A stretch of DNA of 64,000 nucleotides, from contig NZ_JGYP01000004.1 in NCBI RefSeq assembly GCF_000741525.1, forward strand, positions 173,606-237,605, given 5' to 3'. The DNA is from Bifidobacterium bohemicum DSM 22767. GTDB taxonomy: Bacteria; Actinomycetota; Actinomycetes; Actinomycetales; Bifidobacteriaceae. Position numbers and translations under genes: made by a program. Within the stretch, counting starts at the first letter, position 1; each line of letters opens with the position of its first letter. This document shows positions 17,497-26,935 of the stretch, piece after piece. The notes under the pieces are model-generated. The model ran no database searches and was not told where the DNA came from. It saw nothing but the letters and a program-made list of their open reading frames with translations.

Positions 17497-20124
17497 TCAC
17501 TGCTCATCCTCCTGCAAGGGATCCTCAGGCATCACGTTGAGTTCGAGATGCTCCCCGCCGGTCTGGTCGACCAATACCGTATCCCCGTCGTGAACCTTGC
17601 CCGAAAGCAGCATCTTGGCCATCTGGTCACCCACCTCGGTCTGCACGAGCCTACGCAACGGACGAGCGCCATAAGCCGGGTCGTAGCCCGCGTTGGCCAG
17701 CCATTCCTTGGCGGACCTGGTCACCTCCAACTTGATGCGGCGGTCGGTGAGCCTCGAAGCGACCTGTGCGACCTGGATGTCGACGATCCCGCCCAGCTCT
17801 TCGCGCGTGAGCGGATGGAAGATGACCAGCTCGTCCAGACGGTTTACGAACTCAGGCTTGAAGTGCGTATGCACCGCATCCATCACCGCCTCGTGCTTGG
17901 CCTCCTCGTCCAAATCCGGTTGCACGAGGAACTGCGAGCCAAGGTTCGATGTCATGATCAGAATCGTGTTCTTGAAGTCCACCGTGCGGCCTTGGCCATC
18001 GGTAAGCCTGCCATCGTCCAACACCTGCAGGAGGATGTCGAACACCTCGGGGTTCGCCTTCTCCACCTCATCGAACAGTACGACGGAGTAGGGGCGACGA
18101 CGCACGGCCTCGGTGAGCTGACCACCCTCTTCGTAACCGACGTAACCCGGGGCGGCCCCGATCAGGCGAGTGACGGAACCCTTGTCCATGTACTCGCTCA
18201 TGTCGATGCGCACCATGGCCTTCTCGTCGTCGAACAGGAAGTCCGCCAGCGCCTTGGCGAGCTCGGTCTTGCCCACGCCCGTGGGCCCGAGGAACAGGAA
18301 CGAGCCGGTGGGACGGTTCGGATCCGAGATGCCGGCACGCGAGCGCCGGACGGCATCGGAGACGGCCTGGATGGCCTCTTTCTGACCGATGACGCGTTTG
18401 CCGAGGAAGTCCTCCATGTGCAGCAGCTTCTCGTTCTCGCCCTGCATCAGGCGGCCGACCGGAATGCCGGTCCATTCGGAGACGATGCCGGCCACCGAAT
18501 CGGCATCAACATGATCGGGTACCATCGGCTCGGCTTCGGAGCCTTGGGACTTGCCCTCGTCCGCGGCCTGCTCGGCCACGGCAAGCTGCTTCTGGATCGC
18601 CGGAATCTCCCCGTAGAGGATCTTGCTGGCCTCTTCAAGGTTGCCCTCACGGGTGAACTTGTCGGCCTGCACGCGCAGGTCGTCAAGCTTGGCACGCAGG
18701 TCACCGACCTTGTTGTGCCCTGCCTTCTCCGCATCCCAACGCGCCTTGAGACCAGACAGCTTCTCGCGTGTGTCCGCCATGTCGCTTTGCAGCTTCCTGA
18801 GGCGTTCCTTGCTCGCAGGATCCTCGGCTTTCCTGAGCTGCATCTCCTCCATCTCAAGGCGGGTCTCACGGCGCTGCAGTTCGTCAATCTCCTCGGGTTG
18901 CGAGTCGAGTTCCATGCGCAGGTGGGCCGCGGCCTCATCCACCAAATCGATGGCCTTGTCCGGCAGCTGGCGCCCGGAGATGTAGCGGTTCGACAGTGTC
19001 GCCGCCGCCACCAGCGCATCGTCGCCGATCGTCACCTTGTGGTGCGCCTCGTAACGTTGCTTGAGTCCGCGCAGAATCGCGACGGTGTCCTCGACGCTCG
19101 GCTCGCCGACGAAGACCTGCTGGAAACGGCGTTCCAATGCCGGGTCCTTTTCGATGTTCTCACGGTACTCGTCCAGCGTGGTCGCGCCGATCAGACGAAG
19201 TTCGCCGCGCGCAAGCATGGGTTTGAGCATATTGCCCGCGTCCATGGAGCCTTCGGCCGCGCCTGCGCCGACGATTGTGTGGATCTCGTCGATGAACGTG
19301 ATGATCTGTCCGTTTGCGCTCTTAATCTCGTTCAGGACCGCCTTGAGGCGTTCCTCGAACTCGCCGCGGTACTTCGAGCCGGCCACCATCGACCCCAGAT
19401 CGAGGCTGATGAGCCTTTTGTTCTGCAAGGTGGTGGGCACGTCGCCCGCGACGATCCGCTGGGCCAGTCCTTCGACCACGGCCGTCTTGCCCACTCCGGG
19501 CTCGCCGATCAGCACCGGGTTGTTCTTGGTTCGCCGCGAAAGGATCTGAATGACGCGGCGAATCTCCTGGTCGCGGCCGATGACCGGGTCGAGCTTACCT
19601 TCCTTGGCCTGCGCGGTCAGGTCAGTGGAGTACTTCTCCAGCGCCTTGTAGCTTCCTTCGGCATCCGGGCTCGTCACCTTCGCGCCGCCACGTACACCCG
19701 GCACGGCCTTGCGCAAAGCCTCTACACCGATGCCATTGTTCTTCAGGATCGTCGCGGCCTCGCTGGGGGCGGCCGCTGCGATGCCGATCAGCAGATGCTC
19801 GGTGGAGACATACTCGTCCCCCATCTGCCGCATCTCTTTCTCAGCCTGTTCGAGCGCCATGCTGAGCTGTCGGCTCGCCTGCGGTTGCGACGTGGACGAT
19901 CCGCTCGCGCTCGGCAACGCCACCAGCGCGTTGCGCACCGCGGCCCCGATGGCCTGCCGATCACCGCCGGCCGCCTCGATAAGTCCCGGCACCACGCCAT
20001 TGTCCTGACGCAGCAAGGCGTCGAGTACATGCAGGGTGTCTACCTGAGGATTGCCTGCGGCCGAAGCGCTCTGAATGGCGTCGCCGATGGCCTCCTGAGC
20101 CATCGTCGTAAACTGTTGTTCCAT
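17497..20124 (-). CDS. clpB: ATP-dependent chaperone ClpB
   Basis: ClpB is a hexameric AAA+ disaggregase that works with DnaK. The start is ATG 20124 behind GGAGGAAAT, giving 875 residues, the normal length. The N-terminal Clp repeat domain covers about 1-150. AAA1 has [13 protein letters not shown] and [19 protein letters not shown]. The M-domain coiled coil lies at about 400-530. AAA2 has [19 protein letters not shown] and the sensor region [18 protein letters not shown] operator lies about 95 bases upstream, so heat-shock repression by HspR is likely. Confidence 0.97.
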   Translation of the reverse strand: MEQQFTTMAQEAIGDAIQSASAAGNPQVDTLHVLDALLRQDNGVVPGLIEAAGGDRQAIGAAVRNALVALPSASGSSTSQPQASRQLSMALEQAEKEMRQMGDEYVSTEHLLIGIAAAAPSEAATILKNNGIGVEALRKAVPGVRGGAKVTSPDAEGSYKALEKYSTDLTAQAKEGKLDPVIGRDQEIRRVIQILSRRTKNNPVLIGEPGVGKTAVVEGLAQRIVAGDVPTTLQNKRLISLDLGSMVAGSKYRGEFEERLKAVLNEIKSANGQIITFIDEIHTIVGAGAAEGSMDAGNMLKPMLARGELRLIGATTLDEYRENIEKDPALERRFQQVFVGEPSVEDTVAILRGLKQRYEAHHKVTIGDDALVAAATLSNRYISGRQLPDKAIDLVDEAAAHLRMELDSQPEEIDELQRRETRLEMEEMQLRKAEDPASKERLRKLQSDMADTREKLSGLKARWDAEKAGHNKVGDLRAKLDDLRVQADKFTREGNLEEASKILYGEIPAIQKQLAVAEQAADEGKSQGSEAEPMVPDHVDADSVAGIVSEWTGIPVGRLMQGENEKLLHMEDFLGKRVIGQKEAIQAVSDAVRRSRAGISDPNRPTGSFLFLGPTGVGKTELAKALADFLFDDEKAMVRIDMSEYMDKGSVTRLIGAAPGYVGYEEGGQLTEAVRRRPYSVVLFDEVEKANPEVFDILLQVLDDGRLTDGQGRTVDFKNTILIMTSNLGSQFLVQPDLDEEAKHEAVMDAVHTHFKPEFVNRLDELVIFHPLTREELGGIVDIQVAQVASRLTDRRIKLEVTRSAKEWLANAGYDPAYGARPLRRLVQTEVGDQMAKMLLSGKVHDGDTVLVDQTGGEHLELNVMPEDPLQEDEQ

Positions 20125-20216
20125 ATTTCCTCCGTATACTCCCGCCACGGCGTTCGCCATGGCATCGTCAATGTCTGCAATGTTCAACAGCACACGAAGG
20201 AAATCTATTCCCAAAA

Positions 20217-20237
20217 CTTGAGTGAATGAGACTCAAG
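20217..20237. promoter_or_regulatory. HAIR operator (HspR binding site) upstream of clpB
   Basis: CTTGAGT (20217-20223), seven bases, then ACTCAAG (20231-20237) is an exact match to the HspR-associated inverted repeat CTTGAGT-N7-ACTCAAG of Actinobacteria. The symmetry extends outward to CCAAAACTTGAGT ... ACTCAAGTTTTGG (20211-20243). Its place between clpB and its neighbour fits HspR control of clpB. Confidence 0.93.
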
Positions 20238-20274
20238 TTTTGGAAGATACGTGGATGTCCCGCATCAGCGAACA

Positions 20275-20320
20275 GTTTCCAAAACAAACCATGGAAGCAC
20301 ATACGGCATCTTTTGGAAAC
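20275..20320. repeat. Inverted repeat GTTTCCAAAA / TTTTGGAAAC
   Basis: Exact 10-base arms at 20275-20284 and 20311-20320 are separated by 26 bases, between the HAIR site and the end of the FAH-family gene. It may act as a terminator for the latter or be another operator. Confidence 0.5.
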
Positions 20321-20338
20321 CATCGGTCGGCGCGAGCC

Positions 20339-21154
20339 TCACCCCTGAACCACCACGTTGCGCAGCGAGCCGATGCCCTCAATGGTGACCACGGCCTCGT
20401 CGCGCGGCTCGAGCGAGCCGGAGGCGTTGGGGGTGCCGGTCATGATTACATCGCCCGGCAAGAGGGTCGAGAACGTTGATATCTCCGCAATCTGCTCGGG
20501 AATCGAATGGATGAGCCCCGCCGTGGTGCCACTGGCCTCCGGCACATCCTCGCCATTCTTGGAGAAGGAGATCTTCGCGTCCCTCCAGTTCAAATCGGTC
20601 TCGATCCACGGGCCGAGCGGGCAGGAAGTGTCGAAGCCCTTGGCGCGCGTCCACATCGGATCGTCGCCCTGCAGATCGCGCAACGTCACGTCGTTGACGC
20701 AGGTGAATCCGAGCACATAGTCCATCGCGCGCTCCACCGGTACGTTCTTGGCGATACGGCCGATCACGACGGCGACCTCGGGCTCGAAGTTCATATCGTT
20801 GGAGAACGACGGCATGACGATGGGATCGTCCGGACCAATCACCGAGGTCGAAGGCTTGGTGAAAATCATCATTTTAGCAGGCGCGTGCGTCACGTCGGAC
20901 TGACCCTTGGCATGCATGTATTGCGCATGGGCCTCGTAGTTCTTGGCCAGACCGAACACCTTGGAAGGAAGCACCGGCGCCAGAAGACGGATGCCCTCAC
21001 CGTCGATCGGATATCGTTCGCCGGACGGCGAAACCGGCCGCGAACCGAAAGGGTATCCGTCAAGGGCCACCAAGTAGTCCTTGCCGTCGCCTTCGTCTTT
21101 CTGAACAAAAGCGTATTGCGGAACATCGTTATAGGAAAAGCGTGCGATTCTCAT
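20339..21154 (-). CDS. Fumarylacetoacetate hydrolase family protein
   Basis: The start is ATG 21154 (MRIARFSYNDVPQYAFVQ), giving 271 residues. The FAH-type catalytic core is present: KVFGLAKNYEAHA, then FTKPSTSVIGPDDPIVMP, the metal-binding MNFEPEVAVVIGR, and GFTCVNDVTLRDLQ. The C-terminus has LLPGDVIMTGTPNASGSLEP. The family acts on acylpyruvates, oxaloacetate or related 2-oxo acids, and the substrate cannot be told here. No degradative operon surrounds it; acylpyruvase or oxaloacetate decarboxylase activity is the most general guess. Confidence 0.9.
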   Translation of the reverse strand: MRIARFSYNDVPQYAFVQKDEGDGKDYLVALDGYPFGSRPVSPSGERYPIDGEGIRLLAPVLPSKVFGLAKNYEAHAQYMHAKGQSDVTHAPAKMMIFTKPSTSVIGPDDPIVMPSFSNDMNFEPEVAVVIGRIAKNVPVERAMDYVLGFTCVNDVTLRDLQGDDPMWTRAKGFDTSCPLGPWIETDLNWRDAKISFSKNGEDVPEASGTTAGLIHSIPEQIAEISTFSTLLPGDVIMTGTPNASGSLEPRDEAVVTIEGIGSLRNVVVQG

Positions 21155-21357
21155 GTCTCCAAGAGTACGCCATTCGGTCACCCGGGAAAATAGCCGAATA
21201 TGACTGCGCTCGAACCGATATTGCATATTTATTCAAAACGACATACAATCCAGATGTGCATCACATTGATGTACATCCATTCAAAGGAGAATGTCATGAA
21301 AGCAATAACAAAAAACAGCCGCAGTGGCAGCATGCGCTTGTGCATTCGCACTAAGCT

Positions 21358-21367
21358 CCCCCCCCCC
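21358..21367. repeat. Homopolymer tract, C10, in signal-peptide region
   Basis: Ten C residues lie about 20 codons after the small secreted protein start. A length change here would switch the frame of the signal peptide. Confidence 0.9.
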
Positions 21368-21723
21368 ACAACCGCGCAAGCCGCCGAGCCCAAGACGATT
21401 GATGCCGTCGCCCGGGCAAAATGTGGGAAATTAATAAATCAGGCCGATACGACTTTTCAGGATTGTCCTATGACCAAACCTTGTACACAAATTGGAGATT
21501 CAGCGGGAAAAGTGCCTATAAAATCGTGGTCAACAATTCAGGAAACTCGACAATAAACATAAAAGCGAAAACATTCTGGACCACCTTCGCACAGACAAGG
21601 GTTGGAGCAGGAAGGTCTGCCACAGTGAATCTGAGCGGCATGGATCCGGGGACCGCTTTCTACCTAACGTTCGACACGGAAGGCGGGAAGTATTCGTTTG
21701 ACGGCTATCTATATCCAATAATA

Positions 21724-21733
21724 CCCCCCCCCC
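21724..21733. repeat. Homopolymer tract, C10, at the 3' end of the secreted protein gene
   Basis: Ten C residues encode the last prolines before the stop. Adding or removing bases would exchange the TAA stop for C-terminal extensions of roughly 40-50 codons in either alternative frame. Confidence 0.9.
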
Positions 21734-21819
21734 GGTAATCAACCCGGCGGTTCTGGGGCGTGGCGCAAAATCGGTTCCCCCGAGCGCCACGCCTTCGTTA
21801 CCTACGAAAGACCCAATAT

Positions 21820-22014
21820 ATGCCAAATCACAAAATCAAGAAGAACGGCAATAAAAACAGAATAGGGACAGCAGCCGTTATCGGTCTTTTCTTCGCGCTA
21901 ACCAGTATATGGGTATATAACCATATCGCCTGGTCGTATCTGCTTGCCATAAGCCATGTTCATCTCGAAGATGAGCCCTGGACCGCGATCGGCTTTCCCT
22001 CCATCGATTTCTGA
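21820..22014 (+). CDS. Short predicted membrane ORF
   Basis: A 64-codon frame starts at ATG 21820 with a basic stretch (HKIKKNGNKNR), then one hydrophobic segment (IGTAAVIGLFFALTSIWVYN) and a short polar tail. It is in the same frame as the mature part of the preceding secreted-protein gene, after that gene's stop. It could be a separate small membrane protein or a detached part of that locus. The ribosome binding site is weak. The 3' end overlaps a reverse-strand frame at 21960-22223, so both may not be real. Confidence 0.35.
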   Translation: MPNHKIKKNGNKNRIGTAAVIGLFFALTSIWVYNHIAWSYLLAISHVHLEDEPWTAIGFPSIDF

Positions 22015-22223
22015 GCCATGGCTTCATGCCAAGCCTTATTGTCTTGCTCTCGCTGACCGCCATGAAGTGTTGCCAGTACCTTTTCAGCCTGGGCATCTGC
22101 GATATAGATGACGTCCTCATCAATTATTGAGGCATACTCACAGGGGTTTTGGCGGTCAAACTCATTAGCAGGTACTTCACGACCGAGGCCCGCGGCAACC
22201 GATGGTTCATCGTCAGGGCCCAA
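21960..22223 (-). CDS. Hypothetical protein, possibly a frameshifted small lipoprotein
   Basis: The frame reads GPDDEPSVAAGLGREVPANE, then DEDVIYIADAQAEKVLATLH to a stop at 21960, with protein-like composition. The only start in the given frame is TTG 22223. Extending upstream in frame gives EFLLLLCSAGLG, a lipoprotein-like leader. The nearest ATG (TTG GGA ATT follows it, about 22265) is in another frame, so an indel near 22250 may have broken the leader. It lies just downstream of acyP on the same strand. No family was recognised. Confidence 0.4.
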   Translation of the reverse strand: MGPDDEPSVAAGLGREVPANEFDRQNPCEYASIIDEDVIYIADAQAEKVLATLHGGQREQDNKAWHEAMAQKSMEGKPIAVQGSSSR

Positions 22224-22304
22224 TCCAGCAGAGCATAGGAGCAGCAGAAATTCCCAACATCGACGTAAGTGGACACGGCATCCAGCACTTACCGACCAAG
22301 CGCC

Positions 22305-22619
22305 TTACCGCTTGTCGCTTTGGACTTGGAATGAGGCGGATTCGCTCAGGATCACAGGTATTTCCACAACAGCGACTTCCGTCACCACCGCATAGGGCGG
22401 ACCGGCCTTGAGGGCGGCCACGAAATCCGAGACGGCCCCGCTCGACCCCTGTGCCTCGATTTCAACCGACCCGTCAAAGCAATTGCGCACCCAGCCCGAA
22501 ATACCACGGCGCCGGGCTTCGGTCATCGCAAAATAACGGTACCCGACACCTTGAACCCGACCAGTAACGACAATCCGCATACGGACAGGTTCCAGAGCAT
22601 CCCGCTTCATATTCTGCAT
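22305..22619 (-). CDS. acyP: Acylphosphatase
   Basis: This small enzyme hydrolyses acyl phosphates. From ATG 22619, with AAGGG seven bases upstream, it has 104 residues. The active-site loop VTGRVQGVGYRYFAMTEAR holds the phosphate-binding Arg, and the catalytic Asn lies in GWVRNCFDGSVEIEAQG. Both are the standard acylphosphatase signatures. The slightly long N-terminus (MQNMKRDALEPVR) is not conserved in the family. Confidence 0.93.
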   Translation of the reverse strand: MQNMKRDALEPVRMRIVVTGRVQGVGYRYFAMTEARRRGISGWVRNCFDGSVEIEAQGSSGAVSDFVAALKAGPPYAVVTEVAVVEIPVILSESASFQVQSDKR

Positions 22620-22729
22620 CCCATCACCCTTCCGTCGACTCAAACCCAATATAATACGCAAAACGACTATAGCCGCGCCGGTCAGTCTCCACCCGGCACG
22701 TGCCGAGATGGTTTCGCGCACCCGACGCG

Positions 22730-23797
22730 TCAGATGAAGGCGCGCTCGCCGAAGATGGCAGTGCCCACGCGCACGATGGTGGAACCCTCCTCGACGGCGA
22801 AGGCCATGTCGTGGGTCATCCCCATCGAAAGTTCGCGGCACCGGGAAGTGCCCTCGGAGCCGGAGGCGAGCACCTCATCCCGAACCCCGCGCAGATGCGC
22901 AAAACCTTTGCGAATCGTCCGCTCGTCGTCAACGTGGGCGCCAACGGTCATGAAACCATCCAACCGCAGGCCGGGCATGCAGGCAACACGTTGCGCCAAG
23001 TCGACCGCAGCCTGCGGCGCACAGCCCGACTTGGACGCTTCGCCGGACTCGTTGACTTCAAGCAACACGCCCACGATGATATCCCGTGCAACCGCACGGC
23101 GGGAAATACGCTCAGCGGACTCCTGCGAATCGACGGATTCGATGACGTCAACGTACGGCAGCACCTTGCCGATTTTGTTGGCCTGCAACTGGCCTATGAG
23201 ATGGAACGGAATACGAGTTCGGGTCGTTTTAGGCAGGCCCGAAATTCCGGCGGTCGAAACGACGCGAGAATCGACGGAGTTCAGAGTCCCGGTGCCGATG
23301 GGCGCAGAGTCACCTTGCTTCCGGGCATCGTTCATGGTGCCCGCTTCGACTGAAGCCGACGACAACGAACCATGCCGAGCCGCCCCGACAACAGACGACG
23401 ACCCGTCATTCGGCATACGGGGACCGTTTTCGACCCCGACCGCCGACCCCGACGCATCACCGGCGAAATTACCCGTTTCCCCCTCTTTGTCAGCAGTCCC
23501 CAGCATGAAACCACGCTTGGCGCACTGCTCAACAAGCCCTTTGCCTTTTGCGGTAATCTCCTGAGGACGGTTCTCGCCAATCATCCGCACTCCGGCGTCA
23601 ATGGCCGCCATAATCTCCCCGACGTCCCGGGTCTTGGTCGCCGCAAGCAACCGAACCGATCCAGCGGGCCGGCCGGCCGCGGACTCGGCTTGAGCTATCG
23701 TGTCGAGCACTCGGTGCACGCCATCGGTGATCTGCCGGGCGCGAGCCTCGTCGATCAGTTGGTTGGCCAAGTCCTTATGATCCATATATGCCGTCAT
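22730..23797 (-). CDS. YggS family PLP-binding protein (PLP homeostasis)
   Basis: Proteins of this family bind pyridoxal phosphate and buffer its level. VRLLAATKTRDVGEIMAAID near residue 47 has the PLP Lys (ATK), and IGENRPQEI follows. IPFHLIGQLQANKIGKVLPY and the C-terminal LSMGMTHDMAFAVEEGSTIV with RVGTAIFG match the family. At 355 residues it is about 100 longer than usual. A Ser/Gly/Asn-rich insertion (about 110-200) splits the domain just before the HLIGQLQ motif. It lies 110 bases upstream of acyP on the same strand. Confidence 0.92.
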   Translation of the reverse strand: MTAYMDHKDLANQLIDEARARQITDGVHRVLDTIAQAESAAGRPAGSVRLLAATKTRDVGEIMAAIDAGVRMIGENRPQEITAKGKGLVEQCAKRGFMLGTADKEGETGNFAGDASGSAVGVENGPRMPNDGSSSVVGAARHGSLSSASVEAGTMNDARKQGDSAPIGTGTLNSVDSRVVSTAGISGLPKTTRTRIPFHLIGQLQANKIGKVLPYVDVIESVDSQESAERISRRAVARDIIVGVLLEVNESGEASKSGCAPQAAVDLAQRVACMPGLRLDGFMTVGAHVDDERTIRKGFAHLRGVRDEVLASGSEGTSRCRELSMGMTHDMAFAVEEGSTIVRVGTAIFGERAFI

Positions 23798-23845
23798 GTT
23801 ACCCCGCTTTCGCCGCTGTTCTCTATCCTAAATCAGGCCTTGTCA

Positions 23846-25537
23846 TCATCGCGGTTCAGGCAGTCGTCGGTCGGAAACGTCAGTGCGAACGGCGGCCCAC
23901 GTGAAGCATTGCAACGCCTCGTTTGCGGTCATCGGAACCGGTTCACGCTGCTTCGGCTCCGCACGCAAACCCAGCAGCCACGCACAATAGCCTATGACCT
24001 CCTCCGGTTGCACACCATCAGCCCGCAACCGGCCCAGATCAAGCGAGCGCTTACGCTTCGCCAAGCGGATGCCGGAGCTGTCGTCGATCAGCGGAAGATG
24101 GGCATATCGCGGGTTCGCCGCGGCAGCCAACCGCGATTGGCTTAATGGCGCTGCGTTGCGAGTCGATTCGCCAGCAATGCAGTCCCGATATTGTCGCCTT
24201 GGGCCCGTTCGCGGACTCTCCGGGCCCATCACCGCGCAATCGGTTCCGAAGTCATTGCCGTCAACGTTGGGAACCTTTCGGCTTCCCGACGACGCACGAT
24301 TGCCGAGCCCGACTCCTTGCGACGAGCCCGCGTCACCGGGGACGAAACCTGCGACGAGCAGTGCATTACGCAACCAGATCTGCAATGCAGTCGAGCGCAA
24401 CAGGTCGCGCCCGCGCACAATGTCGTTGACGCCCATCATCAAGTCATCGACGACCACAGCCAATTGGTATGAGAAAAGTCCATCCGACCGACGAATCACG
24501 GTGTCTCCCACCTCACGGCCCAAATCGAAATGTTGCGGGCCGAACACGACATCATCAAACGAAAGGTCAAACCCGTGCGCACACCGTGAATCGTCGGGAG
24601 CATGAGCGGAGCCGGCACAGGCTTGAGGCACAGCCACGCGCAACGAGTGACGGCGTCCAGCGGACACACGTGCCCGCACTTCAGCGGGGTTGGAGACCAG
24701 CAAGGTCCGGCAGGTGCCGGGGTAGACGAGGAATCGATCACCCTCCTGCGGGGCGGATGCCGCTCTCACATCCGCCCGAGAGCAGAAACAGGGGTAGACC
24801 AGCGGGATGTCGTAGCCATCGTCTCGGAATCGACCGGTATCGTCACCAGTCGAACGTTCCTGACCTGTGAAAGCCTCGAGAACGTCACCGACCGTCACCT
24901 TCTCCAAAGAACGCAACGCGTCATCGTACAGTTCCGTGCGCTGCGATTGATAGACCGGCTCACCGAACCAGTCGAGTCCAAGCCACACCAAATCATCCAT
25001 AATCCAACGATCGGCATCCGGCACGGCCCGGGGCCGATCCACATCCTCGATCCGCAGCAACATGCGACCGCCTAAATCCCGGGAAACACCCGTGGTCGCG
25101 GGGCTTCCAGGAACGGACGAACGCAGCGGAACGTCGAAGTCGCGCTTTGCGTCTGGCGCACCGTCCCCATCAGCGACGCCGTCCGGACCATCCGCTCCAC
25201 CCGAGCCACCAGCTTCACCGGCATGCGCCGAAAGCCACGCCCCCAGCATCGCGTAGACGTTGCCGATATGCATACGACCGGAAGGGGTTGGCGCGAATCG
25301 TCCGACCCTTGCAACGGAGCCGACACGACCTTCGCGAGCGGCGACATCGGCTCGGCGATCAGATCGACCGGCCGCACCGACACCGGGGCGTTGACGGGAA
25401 GGCTCCAGATCGTCAAACCGACCAAAGTCGCCGGAATCGAAACCCCAACCAGTACCGGTTCTCTCATCATGCCGGGTCGAGCCGCCAGAAGCCGCGAATC
25501 TTCCGTCGTCTTCAAAATCGGCCATCAGTCGATCCAT
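23846..25537 (-). CDS. gluQ: Glutamyl-Q tRNA(Asp) synthetase-like protein
   Basis: GluQ enzymes attach glutamate to queuosine of tRNA-Asp and are short relatives of Glu[22 protein letters not shown] near residue 85 has the HIGH-type motif, and [17 protein letters not shown] follows. A zinc-site pattern PCFCSRAD ... YPGTC lies near 250-280. [11 protein letters not shown] replaces KMSKS. At 563 residues it is nearly twice normal. The extra comes from an 80-residue N-terminal leader and low-complexity insertions near 110-150 and 400-455. The start ATG 25537 has GAGGAACT before it and overlaps the DUF3152 gene by 13 bases. Confidence 0.85.
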   Translation of the reverse strand: MDRLMADFEDDGRFAASGGSTRHDERTGTGWGFDSGDFGRFDDLEPSRQRPGVGAAGRSDRRADVAAREGRVGSVARVGRFAPTPSGRMHIGNVYAMLGAWLSAHAGEAGGSGGADGPDGVADGDGAPDAKRDFDVPLRSSVPGSPATTGVSRDLGGRMLLRIEDVDRPRAVPDADRWIMDDLVWLGLDWFGEPVYQSQRTELYDDALRSLEKVTVGDVLEAFTGQERSTGDDTGRFRDDGYDIPLVYPCFCSRADVRAASAPQEGDRFLVYPGTCRTLLVSNPAEVRARVSAGRRHSLRVAVPQACAGSAHAPDDSRCAHGFDLSFDDVVFGPQHFDLGREVGDTVIRRSDGLFSYQLAVVVDDLMMGVNDIVRGRDLLRSTALQIWLRNALLVAGFVPGDAGSSQGVGLGNRASSGSRKVPNVDGNDFGTDCAVMGPESPRTGPRRQYRDCIAGESTRNAAPLSQSRLAAAANPRYAHLPLIDDSSGIRLAKRKRSLDLGRLRADGVQPEEVIGYCAWLLGLRAEPKQREPVPMTANEALQCFTWAAVRTDVSDRRLPEPR

Positions 25538-26598
25538 AGTTCCTCATCGAGGGGCCACGAATTAGGCTTGCAACCTCGCAAATCCATGGACTGTTCCTGC
25601 ATCAGCGGCGCCGGGCTTCCGGAAACCGTGCACGAAGGCTCATTATCCAGGTGACCCAAACGATGGCCGACCTCGTGGTTGATGACCATCTGACGATAGG
25701 CATCGATATTGATGCCCGCATCAAGCAACTGCTGGGTAGCCTCGTCCCACCGGTCCTCGTTGACAATCACGTTATTGCCGGCACGGCAGCTGTACTTCTC
25801 CGAGCAGCCAGCGGAGAATGAGGGAACGGTCGAGGCCTGGGCCAGATACATCACGAAATCGCACTTGTCGGAATCCTCGCCGTACACAAACGTCGCGCCG
25901 GCCCGCGGCCAGCCCCTCGGGTCGTTAAGTGTGCGGAAAACCGTATTTTCAAATACGCTCAGATCCGTTTCCTTGACCGTCCCACGCGACGAAACACAAT
26001 ACGAATACTGCCGGGTCTGTTTTCCGCTTGCTGCCGCAGTGGCTTGGGCCTTGGAAAGAATATCGGCACGACCCTTATCGGTCAAAGACGGCAGTTTCGT
26101 TGGCGTAAGGGCCTTCGCACGGGCTTGAGCCTGGAGCTGCCCGGCAGACGAACGCTTTTGGGCAGTCTTTGTCACGTCTTTGTTGTTCGCCTTGCCGGTT
26201 TGGCCAGAATGGCCGGAATGGCCGGGCTGGCCCGTCTGAGCCGTCTTGCCGGAAGTGGAATCAGAGGACACGGAATTCCCGCTGTGCAAGCCGAACCAGA
26301 TTCCCGATACAAGCGCAACGACAAGAACCGCGACCAGCAGCCCCACAACGAGCCTGCGCACAGCACGGACAGATAAAGTCACGTCGCTGTGGTGATGCTG
26401 TTTCTCCTTGTTGCCGTCGCCCGCAGACGTAGCCTGAGTCGTATCGGACAGCATCGATTTGATGAATGTGCCTGAAAGCTCCGACAAGCCCGGGTCATCA
26501 CACGAAGAATCCTGCGGTTTGCCGCCCCCACCATTTACGCCGTTTAAGCCCTTTTTTCGCGATGGACGAGCTTCTGAGCCCTTTTTGCCATCTGCCAC
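25525..26598 (-). CDS. DUF3152 protein, membrane-anchored putative metalloprotease
   Basis: The 357-residue protein has a cytosolic N-terminus of about 80 residues, one membrane helix ([20 protein letters not shown], about 85-104) and a Ser/Thr/Gly/Gln linker. The external DUF3152 domain is about 195-357. The zinc-type motif [16 protein letters not shown] near residue 310 is the HExxHxxGH pattern typical of metzincin-like proteases, and several Cys residues could form disulfides. DUF3152 is widespread in Actinobacteria, with no known substrate. The gene is first of a pair with gluQ. Confidence 0.87.
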   Translation of the reverse strand: MADGKKGSEARPSRKKGLNGVNGGGGKPQDSSCDDPGLSELSGTFIKSMLSDTTQATSAGDGNKEKQHHHSDVTLSVRAVRRLVVGLLVAVLVVALVSGIWFGLHSGNSVSSDSTSGKTAQTGQPGHSGHSGQTGKANNKDVTKTAQKRSSAGQLQAQARAKALTPTKLPSLTDKGRADILSKAQATAAASGKQTRQYSYCVSSRGTVKETDLSVFENTVFRTLNDPRGWPRAGATFVYGEDSDKCDFVMYLAQASTVPSFSAGCSEKYSCRAGNNVIVNEDRWDEATQQLLDAGINIDAYRQMVINHEVGHRLGHLDNEPSCTVSGSPAPLMQEQSMDLRGCKPNSWPLDEELWID

Positions 26599-26733
26599 AC
26601 AAACCTCATTTCGACCTTTGCATTGACCCTCTCAATAGTATGCGCCAAACATGACCAAAAGGACGACACACCGAATTGCGCAATCAGACAAAAAGCAGTA
26701 TAGTTTTTACTTGGCTCTTGAAGTTACGCCAAC

Positions 26734-26807
26734 GCCCCTGTAGCTCAGTTGGTTAGAGCAGCTGACTCTTAATCAGCGTGTCCGGGGTTCGAATCCCCGC
26801 GGGGGCA
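26734..26807 (+). tRNA. tRNA-Lys (anticodon CTT)
   Basis: GCCCCTG (26734-26740) pairs with CGGGGGC (26800-26806), and the discriminator is A. The D-arm AGCTCAGTTGGTTAGAGC, the anticodon loop with CTT at 26768-26770 and the T-arm GGGGTTCGAATCCCC are all standard. CCA is not encoded. Confidence 0.97.
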
Positions 26808-26814
26808 CGAGCAA

Positions 26815-26845
26815 GGTACCGTCATTTGACGGTGCCTTTTTCGTA
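26815..26845 (+). terminator. Intrinsic terminator after tRNA-Lys
   Basis: GGTACCGTCATTTGACGGTGCC followed by TTTTTCG lies just after the tRNA. Confidence 0.85.
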
Positions 26846-26894
26846 TCCACCTGTTTTCCCAAGGACGCGCTATATAAAAACACCAAACCCAAGC

Positions 26895-26928
26895 GGCTCG
26901 CAGGCAGCTTAAATGCCGTCCACGAGCC
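26895..26928 (-). terminator. Probable terminator of the pilus operon
   Basis: On the reverse strand GGCTCG ... GGCA-loop-TGCC ... CGAGCC, followed within 15 bases by TTTTTATA, lies just after the RCC1-repeat gene. Confidence 0.5.
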
Positions 26929-26935
26929 TCAAATA

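Larger units (their letters stand above)
21296..21738 (+). pseudogene. Small secreted protein locus, frame-broken, with C10 tracts at both ends
   Basis: AAAGGAG precedes ATG 21296 by six bases. The next codons (MKAITKNS) only become a signal peptide if the frame is moved at an A6 run and again at the C10 tract (21358-21367), when VAACACAFALSS and TTAQAAEPKTIDAVA can be read. A second break near 21412 leads into WEINKSGRYDFSGLSYD, TINIKAKTFWTTFAQTRV and YLTFDTEGGKYSFDGYLYP. This frame ends in IIPPPR and TAA at the second C10 tract (21724-21733). The exported domain of about 100 residues matches no family I know. At least two indels beyond the C tract are needed for expression, so I call it a pseudogene, perhaps an ex phase-variable gene. 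Confidence 0.6.

Noticed and set aside
17197..20229. Forward open frame of 1010 codons
   Set aside because: It lies exactly opposite clpB, whose reverse-strand protein is fully conserved. The forward frame is a GC-rich shadow with no family resemblance.
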